Origin: Paucibacter sp. KCTC 42545
GTDB taxonomy: Bacteria; Pseudomonadota; Gammaproteobacteria; Burkholderiales; Burkholderiaceae_C
Length of the DNA: 64,000 nucleotides
Direction of reading: 5' to 3'
Assembly: GCF_001477625.1 (NCBI RefSeq)
Contig: NZ_CP013692.1
Location: 1,116,001-1,180,000, forward strand
This document shows positions 9,249 through 17,199 of the stretch, one piece after another (within the stretch, counting starts at the first letter, position 1; each line of letters starts with the position of its first letter). Below the pieces are notes generated by a model. It searched no databases. It was not told the origin of the DNA and worked only from the letters and a program-made list of their open reading frames with translations. The position numbers and the translations under genes were made by a program.

Positions 9249-10031
9249 ATGAGCTTGCTGCGTTCGCGCGGGTCTTGGGCATTGGTGCTGGCGCTGGCGG
9301 CGGGTTGTTCGCTGAGCCTGCCGGCCAATGCCGGCTTGTTTGAAGACGAGGATGCTCGCAAAGCCATCATCGAGTTGCGTACCCGTGCTCAGCAGAGCGA
9401 GGATGCGCAGCGCCAGATGAACACCCAGTTGCAAAACCAGGTGGAGCCTCTGCGGCGCAGCGTGCTGGATCTGAATGCGCAGATCGATGTCTTGCGCAGC
9501 GAGATTGCCAAGCTGCGCGGCCAGAACGAACAGCTGGCGCGTGACCTGTCGGAAACGCAGCGCAAGCTGAACGACCAGGCGCAGGCCTTGGACTCGCGCT
9601 TGAAGCCGCTGGAGCCGCAAAAGGTCAGCCTGGATGGCCGCGAGTTTCAGGTCGACCCCGAAGAGCGCCGTCAGTACGACGCGGCCATGGGCTTGGTGCG
9701 GCGCGGCGATTTCGCCGAAGCCGCCAACGCCTTCGCCAGCTTCGGCAAGCGCTTCCCGGCCAGCGGCTACAGCGACTCGGTGCGTTTCTGGTTGGGCAAT
9801 GCCCTGTACGGCAAGCGCGACTACAAAGAGGCGATTGCCACCTTCAAGGCATTCATCTCCGGCAACCCCGAGCATCCGCGTGCCGCTGAAGCCTTGTTGG
9901 CTTTGGCGAACTGCCAGATCGAGCTGAAGGATGCCAAGGCCGCCCGCCGCAGCCTGGAGGACCTGATCAAGGCCTATCCCGCTAGCGAGGCCGCCAAGGC
10001 CGCCAAGGAGCGCATGGCTGCGCTGCGTTGA
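9249..10031 (+). CDS. cpoB: cell division coordinator CpoB (YbgF)
   Basis: Periplasmic protein that links peptidoglycan synthesis by PBP1B with Tol-driven outer-membrane constriction. It has a signal peptide ending ANA near residue 26. A coiled coil of about residues 35-105, rich in Q, L and R, is the trimerisation part. Tandem TPRs follow from about residue 135 (YDAAMGLVRRGDFAEAANAF, FWLGNALYGKRDYKEAIATF). The 260 residues fit the family. The start lies one base behind the pal stop. A strong terminator follows. Confidence 0.95.
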   Translation: MSLLRSRGSWALVLALAAGCSLSLPANAGLFEDEDARKAIIELRTRAQQSEDAQRQMNTQLQNQVEPLRRSVLDLNAQIDVLRSEIAKLRGQNEQLARDLSETQRKLNDQAQALDSRLKPLEPQKVSLDGREFQVDPEERRQYDAAMGLVRRGDFAEAANAFASFGKRFPASGYSDSVRFWLGNALYGKRDYKEAIATFKAFISGNPEHPRAAEALLALANCQIELKDAKAARRSLEDLIKAYPASEAAKAAKERMAALR

Positions 10032-10065
10032 TCAAGCGCTGCTCGCCAGCGTCAAAAATGCTTTC

Positions 10066-10094
10066 AAGGGCCCTGCATGCAGGGCCCTTTCTTT
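10066..10094 (+). terminator. intrinsic terminator of tolB-pal-cpoB
   Basis: A perfect GC-rich inverted repeat, AAGGGCCCTGCA then TGCAGGGCCCTT (10066-10089), is followed by a T-rich stretch. It ends the operon 35 bases after cpoB. Confidence 0.85.
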
Positions 10095-10116
10095 TGTGCG
10101 CCACTAAAATCCAGCC

Positions 10117-10938
10117 ATGCTTGAACCTCATGTGATGACCCCCGCCAGCCTGGACCAGGATCCTCTTGATGCTGCCGATGCGGAGCGCCGCTTCGGTGGC
10201 TTGCGCCGGCTCTACGGGGCTTCGGCCTACACCCGGCTTCGCAATGCGAATGTGGCTGTCGTGGGCTTGGGCGGTGTGGGTTCTTGGGCTGTTGAGGCCT
10301 TGGCCCGTTCCGGCGTGGCCTCGCTAACGCTGATCGATTTGGATCAGGTGGCTGAGTCGAATATCAATCGCCAGGTGCAAGCGCTGGGCAGCACCGTCGG
10401 CATGGCCAAGGCCGAGGCCTTGCGCCAGCGTGTGGCCGACATTCACCCGGGCTGCCATGTGAGGGTGATTGAGGAGTTTGTTGACGAAGCGAACTGGCCA
10501 GGGCTCTTGGGCGAGGATGCAGGGCTGGACGGTGTCATCGACGCTTGTGACCAAGTGCGCGCCAAAGCGGTGATGGCTGCCTGGGCGCGAAGCCGAGGCT
10601 TGCCTTATGTGACCGTTGGCGCGGCTGGCGGCAAACGTGAGCCGAGCTTGTTGAGCGTGGCGGACCTGGCGGATGTGACGCATTGCCCCTTGTCTGCATC
10701 TCTGCGCCAGCGCTTGCGTCAGCAATATGCCGCGCCGCGCAAGGGCAAGCTTGGCGTGTCCTGCGTGTTCTCGCGTGAGGCCGTGCACCTGCCGCAGCAA
10801 GAGGAGGGCGAGGCTTGCGATGTGGACGGCAGCCTCAACTGCCACGGCTACGGTTCCAGCGTGATGGTGACCGCCAGCTTCGGCATGGCGGCCGCCGCCG
10901 AGCTGGTCAAAAAGATTCTTGAAAGAAATTTTGAATAA
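10117..10938 (+). CDS. tcdA: tRNA threonylcarbamoyladenosine dehydratase
   Basis: E1-like enzyme (formerly CsdL/YgdL) that uses ATP to cyclise t6A37 of ANN-decoding tRNAs to ct6A. The 273 residues contain the Rossmann motif VVGLGGVGSWAVEALARSG near residue 43, LIDLDQVAESNINRQ with the conserved Asp and Arg, and DACDQVRAKAVM near 140. The C-terminal GKLGVSCVFSREAV is typical. A second in-frame ATG lies 18 bases in. The two lysine tRNAs just downstream are themselves t6A substrates; the adjacency may be chance. Confidence 0.93.
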   Translation: MLEPHVMTPASLDQDPLDAADAERRFGGLRRLYGASAYTRLRNANVAVVGLGGVGSWAVEALARSGVASLTLIDLDQVAESNINRQVQALGSTVGMAKAEALRQRVADIHPGCHVRVIEEFVDEANWPGLLGEDAGLDGVIDACDQVRAKAVMAAWARSRGLPYVTVGAAGGKREPSLLSVADLADVTHCPLSASLRQRLRQQYAAPRKGKLGVSCVFSREAVHLPQQEEGEACDVDGSLNCHGYGSSVMVTASFGMAAAAELVKKILERNFE

Positions 10939-10942
10939 GTTC

Positions 10943-10972
10943 TTGCACTCGACATGAATTCGGTATTAGAAT
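10943..10972 (+). promoter_or_regulatory. predicted promoter of the tRNA-Lys(TTT) gene
   Basis: A TTGCAC -35 element (10943-10948) and a TAGAAT -10 element (10967-10972) are separated by 18 bases, ending 19 bases before the tRNA. The second lysine tRNA has its own extended -10 element, TGCTAGAAT, at 11108-11116. Confidence 0.5.
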
Positions 10973-10991
10973 CATAGGCTTCGCAAGGTTC

Positions 10992-11067
10992 GGGTCGTTA
11001 GCTCAGTTGGTAGAGCAGCGGACTTTTAATCCGTAGGTCGCAGGTTCGAGTCCCGCACGACCCACCA
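10992..11067 (+). tRNA. tRNA-Lys (anticodon TTT)
   Basis: A 76-base cloverleaf with acceptor GGGTCGT/ACGACCC, D arm GCTC/GAGC, anticodon stem GCGGA/TCCGT around loop CTTTTAA (anticodon TTT at 11025-11027), T loop TTCGAGT and encoded CCA. It is very like E. coli tRNA-Lys. Confidence 0.97.
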
Positions 11068-11158
11068 GAATTTAGTGTGAAATTAGTATGTAATACTAAA
11101 AAATTCATGCTAGAATGTGAAGCTCGGAAACGTTGAGAAATTAACGAATTCGAATGTA

Positions 11159-11234
11159 GGGCTCTTAGCTCAGTTGGTAGAGCAGCGGACTCTTAATCCG
11201 TAGGTCGAGTGTTCGAGTCACTCAGGGCCCACCA
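11159..11234 (+). tRNA. tRNA-Lys (anticodon CTT)
   Basis: A 76-base cloverleaf with acceptor GGGCTCT/AGGGCCC, an anticodon loop CTCTTAA (anticodon CTT), T stem GAGTG/CACTC and encoded CCA. Its D and anticodon arms are identical to those of the neighbouring tRNA-Lys(TTT) apart from the single anticodon base, which suggests origin by duplication. The acceptor and T stems differ. Confidence 0.96.
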
Positions 11235-11250
11235 AAATTAAGATTGGATA

Positions 11251-11284
11251 AAGCACCGAATGCGTAAGCACTCGGTGCTTTTTT
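11251..11284 (+). terminator. intrinsic terminator after the lysine tRNAs
   Basis: AAGCACCGA (11251-11259) pairs with TCGGTGCTT (11272-11280), and the second arm runs directly into TTTTTT. It lies 17 bases behind the second tRNA. Confidence 0.9.
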
Positions 11285-11387
11285 CATTGTGCATTTAATT
11301 TTGAATCTGGGTTTCGCATCTTCTTTTGCGGCCGCGCTACTCTTAAAGTTTGGCTTTGGTTCTTTGTCTTGCCTGAGGCTTGGCCCT

Positions 11388-11726
11388 ATGAAAAAGATCG
11401 TCCTGCTGGCTTCGCTTGTATTCAGCGCGCTTGTCGCGCAGGCGAAGGATGTTGTTATTGATGTGCGAAGCGCGGCGGAGTATGCCGAAGGCCATGTGAG
11501 TGGCGCACTCAATATCGAGCACAGTGAAATCGCCAAAGAGATTTCAAAGTTCAATATTGCCAAGGACGACAAGATTGTCTTGTATTGCCGATCCGGACGG
11601 CGTTCTGCCATTGCTCTGGAATCACTCAAGCAACTCGGTTATTCGAGGCTTGAGAATTACGGCGGCTTGGAGGAGGCGCGCCAGCGATTGAAGCAGGCTG
11701 AGGCGTCAGACGGCCCTCGAAACTAG
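11388..11726 (+). CDS. periplasmic single-domain rhodanese
   Basis: A small sulfurtransferase-type protein, PspE-like. The ATG at 11388 gives 112 residues with the signal peptide MKKIVLLASLVFSALVAQA; a longer frame upstream runs through the terminator region and is not credible. The mature part has the rhodanese start DVVIDVRSAAEYAEGHVSGA and the active-site loop CRSGRRS with the catalytic Cys. The sulfur donor and acceptor are unknown. It stands alone between the tRNA terminator and an intergenic stretch. Confidence 0.88.
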   Translation: MKKIVLLASLVFSALVAQAKDVVIDVRSAAEYAEGHVSGALNIEHSEIAKEISKFNIAKDDKIVLYCRSGRRSAIALESLKQLGYSRLENYGGLEEARQRLKQAEASDGPRN

Positions 11727-12136
11727 TGCGGTGCTGTGCCTGGCCCTTTGTTGAGGTGCTGGGCTTGATGGTTCGCTTGATGACGAGGCGCGGGTTCGCT
11801 GGTCAATTGCCAGGCGGCCGATTGGCGAATGCTTGCTGCCTGTGCCGTGTTGGCGCATCGCAAGTATGTGAGGCAGTTTGGGTGGGGTGGATCAATGCCC
11901 ACCGGCGATTCATCGTGAAAGATGTCGCCAAGTTCCAGCAGCTGGGGCGATGCTGGTCCCATTGGGAGGGTATGGGAAGGTGGGGTTGACGAGCCTTGCC
12001 CCGGCACTGGTCACAACGGTTAGGGCTGCTTGGTTCCCCATCTGACCCGGTTGGCCGCGCTTCCATGCGAGGAGGCCCGTCAAAGCGCATTGTAGCCGAG
12101 GCGCAGGGCGGCCTCGGCCAATTGCCTTAGTTCATT
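11727..12136. other. 410-base intergenic region without a recognisable gene
   Basis: Between the rhodanese and the PurM-like gene. Short open frames exist on both strands, but none has a ribosome site, a signal sequence or a familiar motif. Near its right end an inverted repeat, GCCGAGGC (12095-12102) with GCCTCGGC (12111-12118), may end transcription of the minus-strand PurM-like gene, though no T run follows. Confidence 0.5.
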
Positions 12137-13273
12137 TCAGCGAAGTTGCAAATCGTCGTCGCTGAAGCGAATGTTCAGCGGCTCGATCAGCAGCTGTTTT
12201 TCGCCTTCTTCCAGCTGGCCCGCCACCCAGGCATCAATGCCGCAGGCCTTGGAAATTTCAACTGTGCGAGCAGCGTCCGCAGCGGGCACGAAGATGGCGA
12301 AGCCCGCGCCCATATTCAGCGTGGAATAGGCCTCGCGGTCGTCTTGCTTGGCGTGTTCTTGCATGAACTTCAGCACCGGCGTGACGGGCGGCACGGTGTG
12401 AATGCGGTAAGTGAACTTGCCTTGGTGGCGCAGCAGCTTGCGCCAGCCGTGGCCGGTGATATTGGCGCAGTAATGAGGCTGGATGCCGGCCTTGAACAGG
12501 GCCTCAGTGACCGGCGAGTAAAGCGTTGTGGGCGCCAGCAAGGCGTCGCCATAGCTCAGGCCAGGTTCGATTTCGGTCAGATAGCCTTGGGGCAGGCGCT
12601 CGACCAGTTTGCGCGCCAGACTCAGGCCGTTGGCGTGGATGCCGCTGGAGGCGAGCAACACGATGGCGTCGCCGGCGCCCAGCTTGTCGCCCACCGACAG
12701 GCGCTCCTTGGGGTTGATCAAGCCGGTGCAGGAGGCTGCCAGGTCGATGCGACCGGCTTCGACGATGCCTGCCAGAGCGGGCGTTTCGCCGCCGCCCCAA
12801 GCCACTTGGCAAACGTCGCAGGCGCGCTTCCAGCCTTCCACCAGGCTTTGGGCGCGTTGCTTGTCGCCGAACCAGTCGGAGCCGCCAGCTGCCCAGTAGG
12901 CTTGAACGACCAGAGGCGTGGCGCCGACTGTGATCAGGTCGTTGACGGCCATGGCGATGGTGTCTTGGGCGATGCCGTCGTAGTAACTCTTGCCGGTCAG
13001 CTGACGCATTTCGTCAGCCACCAAGGTCTTGGTGCCCAGGCATTCGACGATGGAGGCGATGTAGAAGGGGCCGACGTCAACCACATAGGCCGACTCACCG
13101 CGCGAGGCCAGCACCTCGCTGAAACCATGGCCGGCCAGATGGGCTCCGGTGGCCGCAGCGGCGCGTTGGGCGCTGATCTTTAGCGGGTCGATCAGGTCGT
13201 AATTGACACCGGCTTGTTCGTAGCTGAGGGTGTCATTCGCGGAGGAGGGGGAGGAGGGGGCGTGCGTGCTCAT
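12137..13273 (-). CDS. divergent PurM-superfamily (AIR synthase-like) protein
   Basis: A 378-residue protein of the phosphoribosylformylglycinamidine cyclo-ligase (PurM) fold. The landmarks of PurM can be followed but are altered: YEQAGVNYD near the start, ECLGTKT where PurM has DGVGTK, DLITVGATPLVVQAY for the second core strand, GGGETPALAG for the GGETAE loop, GIHANGLSLARK, ANITGHGWRKLL instead of ITGGGL, and TLNMGAGFA. It may be the organism's AIR synthase in a divergent form, or a PurM-like enzyme with another substrate; the canonical purM is not in the window. It is divergent from dnaX with a 44-base gap. Confidence 0.75.
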   Translation of the reverse strand: MSTHAPSSPSSANDTLSYEQAGVNYDLIDPLKISAQRAAAATGAHLAGHGFSEVLASRGESAYVVDVGPFYIASIVECLGTKTLVADEMRQLTGKSYYDGIAQDTIAMAVNDLITVGATPLVVQAYWAAGGSDWFGDKQRAQSLVEGWKRACDVCQVAWGGGETPALAGIVEAGRIDLAASCTGLINPKERLSVGDKLGAGDAIVLLASSGIHANGLSLARKLVERLPQGYLTEIEPGLSYGDALLAPTTLYSPVTEALFKAGIQPHYCANITGHGWRKLLRHQGKFTYRIHTVPPVTPVLKFMQEHAKQDDREAYSTLNMGAGFAIFVPAADAARTVEISKACGIDAWVAGQLEEGEKQLLIEPLNIRFSDDDLQLR

Positions 13274-13317
13274 GGGGTTGGATTATCGGTCAGGTCCGAG
13301 CCTTTAGAATCCGGCGC

Positions 13318-15582
13318 ATGAGTTACCAGGTTCTCGCGCGAAAGTACCGTCCCCACAGCTTTGAAGAGTTGGTGGGTCAGGAGCATGTGGTGCAGGCCTT
13401 GGCCAATGCATTGACGCAGCAGCGTCTGCATCACGCCTATCTGTTCACCGGCACGCGGGGCGTGGGCAAGACCACGGTCTCGCGCATCCTTGCCAAGAGC
13501 CTCAATTGCACCGGGCCGGATGGTCAGGGCGGCATCACCGCCACGCCTTGCGGCGTCTGCGATGCCTGCCGCGACATCGATGCCGGCCGTTTTGTGGATT
13601 ATGTTGAGCTGGACGCGGCCTCCAATCGCGGCGTCGAGGAGATCTCGCAGCTGCTGGATCAGTCGGTCTACAAGCCGGTGATGGGCCGTTTCAAGGTCTA
13701 CATGATCGACGAAGTCCACATGCTCTCGAACACCGCCTTCAACGCCATGTTGAAGACGCTGGAGGAGCCGCCGGACTATCTGAAATTCGTGCTCGCCACC
13801 ACCGACCCGCAAAAAGTGCCGGTCACCGTGTTGTCGCGCTGCTTGCAGTTCAATCTGCGGCCGATGGCGCCGCAGACGGTGCTGAGCCATCTCACACAGG
13901 TCTTGCAGGCCGAGCATGTGGCGGCCGATGCGGGCTCGCTGCGCTTGATCTCCCGCGCTGCACGCGGTTCGATGCGCGATGCGCTGTCGCTGACCGACCA
14001 GGCGATTGCTTTTGGCGCCGGCAGCCTGGTGGAAGAGGGCGTGCGCCAGATGTTGGGCACGGTGGATCGTGGCCATGTGGTGGCGATTCTGGACGCCTTG
14101 ATTGCGGCTGACGGCGCCGCCGTAGTGGCGCAGGCCGATGGTCTGCGCAGCCTGGGTTTGTCTGCGGCTGGCATGCTGGAGGATTTGGCGGGCTTGTTGC
14201 AGCAAATGGCTGTGGCCCAAGCCGCGCCTGGCGCCTTGATCGAATCCGACCCCGATACCGCCGAAGCCATGCGTCTGTCCGCCATGCTGCCGGCCGATGA
14301 AATTCAGCTGATGTACAGCATGGCCTTGCATGGCCGCCAAGAGCTGGCCCTGGCGCCGGACGAATATGCCGGCATGCTGATGGTCTTGCTGCGCATGCTC
14401 AGCTTCCGCCCTGCGGGAGGTTCGGGTTCTTCTAGTGGAGGCGGACAAGCGCTCGTGAAGCCTGCTGCGCGTCCCGTGGCCCGGTCGATTGCGGCATCAG
14501 CTGTTGCGACAACGGCTGCGCCCGCGGCGTCGTTTGCTAGCAATTCAGCGGCCGTTGTCCATGCCGCTGCGCCACGCGCTGACGCATCGGCGCAACCTGT
14601 GCAGATGGCGCCGATGCAAGCAGCCGCGACGTCCGCGACAGCCCCTGCCGCCGCGTCGCCAGAGGCTGAACCAGAACCCGAACCAGAGCCTGCTTCAGCC
14701 CCGGAGCCTTCGCCTGAACCCGCATCTGCAGCGGCACTGCCGCCGGTAGCGATGGCGGCCGGCTTGCAAGCGGCTGAGCCGGCTGCGCCGCCGTTCGTTG
14801 CCTCGGCAGCACCTGTTGCGTCTATTGCGCCTGTAGCTCCTGCTGCGGTGTCGGCGCCCGAGCAACCCCCGGCTCCGGCCCCAGCTGCGCCCGCCTTTCG
14901 CGCCCGCGCGCCCGAGGCGGACGCCAGCCACAGCGCACGCCTGCGTCCGCGCCCGGTGGTGCACAAGCCCGAGCCTGAGCCCGAGGATGATGTGCCGCCC
15001 TGGTTGGATGCCGCGCCGGCCGCCGACGATGAAGGCGGCGGAAGCCGGCCCTACGGCCCATCGGATTTGAATGATGGCGGTGAAGCGCAGGCAGAAGGCG
15101 AAGACTGGTCGCCCAGCGATCGTGTCCGTCCTTCGTCGGCCGAGCGCAATGCTTACCTCTCAACCGCAGGCGCAGACGTGCCCTTGCGGCCCACGGCGCT
15201 GGGCGAGCGCTGGGCTGAGCTGATCCGCCCGCTGGGCTTGACCGCCCTCACGCGTGAACTGGCCGTGCGCTCGGAGTGCGTGGGTTTCGAGCAGCAGGGT
15301 GAAATTCAGATCTGGCGCCTGCGTGTCGAGCGAGAATCGCTGCGCCAGCCCGCGCTGCGCGACAAGCTGCAAGCCGCGCTGGAAGCCGGTCTGCAGCAAA
15401 GCGTGCAAATCGAGATGGAGGCCGGCCAGGCCCATGATTCGCCCGCCCTGCGCGATGCGGCCGCCGCCCAGGCCAAGCAGCGTGCGGTGGAGCAAATCGT
15501 CATCAAAGACCCGCTGGCCCAGCAGTTGCTGGCTCAGTTCAAGACCGCACGCATCGTGCCGGGCTCAATCAAGGCGCACTGA
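13318..15582 (+). CDS. dnaX: DNA polymerase III subunit gamma/tau
   Basis: Clamp-loader ATPase that assembles the replisome. It begins YQVLARKYRPHSFEELVGQ, with Walker A GTRGVGKTT near residue 44, a four-cysteine zinc module near residues 64-83 (CTGPDG through CGVCDAC), Walker B-type DEVHML near 130 and the sensor region near LSRCLQF. After about residue 370 comes a linker of more than 200 residues made almost wholly of Ala, Pro, Glu and Ser, then a tau C-terminal domain. Total length 754 residues. I saw no A-AAA-AAG slippery site like that used in E. coli to make gamma. ybaB and recR follow in the standard order. Confidence 0.97.
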   Translation: MSYQVLARKYRPHSFEELVGQEHVVQALANALTQQRLHHAYLFTGTRGVGKTTVSRILAKSLNCTGPDGQGGITATPCGVCDACRDIDAGRFVDYVELDAASNRGVEEISQLLDQSVYKPVMGRFKVYMIDEVHMLSNTAFNAMLKTLEEPPDYLKFVLATTDPQKVPVTVLSRCLQFNLRPMAPQTVLSHLTQVLQAEHVAADAGSLRLISRAARGSMRDALSLTDQAIAFGAGSLVEEGVRQMLGTVDRGHVVAILDALIAADGAAVVAQADGLRSLGLSAAGMLEDLAGLLQQMAVAQAAPGALIESDPDTAEAMRLSAMLPADEIQLMYSMALHGRQELALAPDEYAGMLMVLLRMLSFRPAGGSGSSSGGGQALVKPAARPVARSIAASAVATTAAPAASFASNSAAVVHAAAPRADASAQPVQMAPMQAAATSATAPAAASPEAEPEPEPEPASAPEPSPEPASAAALPPVAMAAGLQAAEPAAPPFVASAAPVASIAPVAPAAVSAPEQPPAPAPAAPAFRARAPEADASHSARLRPRPVVHKPEPEPEDDVPPWLDAAPAADDEGGGSRPYGPSDLNDGGEAQAEGEDWSPSDRVRPSSAERNAYLSTAGADVPLRPTALGERWAELIRPLGLTALTRELAVRSECVGFEQQGEIQIWRLRVERESLRQPALRDKLQAALEAGLQQSVQIEMEAGQAHDSPALRDAAAAQAKQRAVEQIVIKDPLAQQLLAQFKTARIVPGSIKAH

Positions 15583-15634
15583 CACTCTCGGGTGTTGCTG
15601 AGCCATATTTTTTGAATTTAGAGGAGTATTGAAG

Positions 15635-15961
15635 ATGATGAAGGGTCAACTCGCCGGCTTGATGAAACAAGCCCAGGCCATGCAAGACAACCTCAAGAAG
15701 GCGCAGGAGGAACTGGCTTTTGTTGAGGTGGAAGGCCAGTCCGGCGCGGGCTTGGTGAAGGTCTTGATGACTTGCAAGAATGACGTCAAGCGCGTCACCA
15801 TCGACCCCAGCCTGCTGGCGGACGACAAAGACATGTTGGAAGACTTGGTGGCCGCCGCCTTCAACGATGCGGTGCGCCGTGCCGAAGAAGTCAGCGCCCA
15901 AAAGATGGGCAAGCTGACCGCCGGCATGCCCATGCCTCCGGGCATGAAGTTCCCCTTCTGA
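15635..15961 (+). CDS. ybaB: YbaB/EbfC nucleoid-associated protein
   Basis: Small DNA-binding protein of 108 residues that forms tweezer-like dimers on DNA. A GAGGAG site at 15621-15626 decides the ATG at 15635 over an in-frame TTG at 15629. The sequence shows the family pattern [20 protein letters not shown], the central strand [19 protein letters not shown], and the Met-Pro-rich C-terminus. It sits between dnaX and recR, its usual neighbours in bacteria. Confidence 0.95.
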   Translation: MMKGQLAGLMKQAQAMQDNLKKAQEELAFVEVEGQSGAGLVKVLMTCKNDVKRVTIDPSLLADDKDMLEDLVAAAFNDAVRRAEEVSAQKMGKLTAGMPMPPGMKFPF

Positions 15962-16100
15962 TGACCTTGCCTTCATGCGCTCTGTGCCGCCCCGCCAATG
16001 GGGCGTGCTTGCTTGCGTGGCCACGCCGCCACGACGCTAGCTTTGGCTGCGGCAGGACTTTCGCAAGTGTTGGCGAGCGCGCTGCGGTGTTGCGGCGCGC

Positions 16101-16682
16101 ATGACGGTTCTTGATCAGCTGATCGAGGCGCTCAAGCGCCTGCCCGGCGTGGGCCAGAAGTCGGCCCAGCGCATGGCTTATCACCTGCTGCAGCATGACC
16201 GCGATGGCGCGCGCAGCATGGCCTTGGCGCTGCAAGCGGCGGCCGAGCAAATCGGCCACTGCCAGCGCTGCCACACCTTCAGTGAAACGGCGCTGTGCAA
16301 TATCTGCGCCGATGCTGGGCGCGATGCCAGCTTGTTGTGCGTGGTTGAGTCGCCGGCCGATCAGGCGGCGCTGGAGCGCAGCAATTCCTACAAAGGCTAT
16401 TACTTCGTCTTGCTGGGCCGTGTGAGCCCGCTGGACGGCGTGGGCGTGCGCCAGATCGGCGCCGCTGAATTGCTGGCGCGTGCGGCGGAGGCCGGCGTTA
16501 CCGAAGTCATTTTGGCCACCAGCTTCACGGCTGAGGGCGAAGCCACGGCCCATGTGTTGGCCGAGGCGCTGCGTTCCCGCGGCATTCGTGCCACGCGCTT
16601 GGCGCGCGGTGTGCCGGTGGGCAGCGAGCTGGAATATGTGGACTTGGGCACCATCGCCCATGCCCTGGTGGATCGCCGTTAG
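16101..16682 (+). CDS. recR: recombination mediator protein RecR
   Basis: Ring-forming partner of RecO and RecF that helps load RecA on gapped DNA. The 193 residues contain the helix-hairpin-helix [17 protein letters not shown], a zinc finger with four cysteines (CQRCHTF and CNIC near residues 53-71), the Toprim domain from [14 protein letters not shown], and the C-terminal [14 protein letters not shown]. It begins 139 bases after ybaB; that gap holds no gene. Confidence 0.97.
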   Translation: MTVLDQLIEALKRLPGVGQKSAQRMAYHLLQHDRDGARSMALALQAAAEQIGHCQRCHTFSETALCNICADAGRDASLLCVVESPADQAALERSNSYKGYYFVLLGRVSPLDGVGVRQIGAAELLARAAEAGVTEVILATSFTAEGEATAHVLAEALRSRGIRATRLARGVPVGSELEYVDLGTIAHALVDRR

Positions 16683-16700
16683 GGCGCTGCCCTCAATCCG

Positions 16701-16719
16701 GGCGCCTTTTCAAGGCGCC
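16701..16719 (+). terminator. possible terminator after recR
   Basis: GGCGCCTT (16701-16708) pairs with AAGGCGCC (16712-16719) around a 3-base loop, 19 bases after the recR stop. No T run follows, so efficiency is doubtful. Confidence 0.4.
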
Positions 16720-16747
16720 ATTCCTTCCCTCCATCTGAAAAGCCGAC

Positions 16748-17140
16748 ATGACCCTTGCCAACACCGCCATCCTGATCGCTTGTTTGCTGCCCATCGTTTG
16801 CGCCTTGCTGGCCAAGGTCAAGGGCTTTTCGCGCATGGGCCGCAGCGACGGCTATGACAACAACAACCCGCGTGCCTGGTTGGCCAAGCAAAGCGGTTGG
16901 CAGGCACGTGCCAATGCGGCGCAGGCGAATAGCTTTGAGGCCTTGCCTCTATTCATTGCCGGCGTGCTGGTGGCCCAGCAAATGCATGCGCCGCAAGAGT
17001 TGGTGAACAACCTGGCGCTGGGCTTTGTGGCGGCGCGGGTGGTTTACATCGGCCTTTACGTCGCCAACCTGGCCACCTTGCGCTCGCTGGTGTGGGGAGC
17101 AGGCCTGGCATGCAGCGTCGCTCTGTTCTTCATCGCCTGA
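16748..17140 (+). CDS. MAPEG-family membrane protein
   Basis: A 130-residue integral membrane protein with about four hydrophobic helices (first at residues 4-23, last at 110-129). The MAPEG hallmark, an asparagine- and glutamate-bearing loop, appears as AQANSFEALPLFIAGVL near residue 57, preceded by DNNNPRAWLAKQ. Family members in eukaryotes handle glutathione and eicosanoids. The substrate of the bacterial forms is generally unknown and is unknown here. It has no clear operon partner. Confidence 0.85.
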   Translation: MTLANTAILIACLLPIVCALLAKVKGFSRMGRSDGYDNNNPRAWLAKQSGWQARANAAQANSFEALPLFIAGVLVAQQMHAPQELVNNLALGFVAARVVYIGLYVANLATLRSLVWGAGLACSVALFFIA

Positions 17141-17199
17141 AGCAAAGCCTGAAACAAGCGTCGGCCCGGGATTGCTGCGCAATCGCCGGGCCGGCAAGT

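Noticed and set aside
14470..15000. The Ala/Pro/Glu-rich part of dnaX as a sign of a broken or misassembled gene.
   Set aside because: The frame is continuous and such linkers between the ATPase core and the tau C-terminus are normal in high-GC betaproteobacteria.
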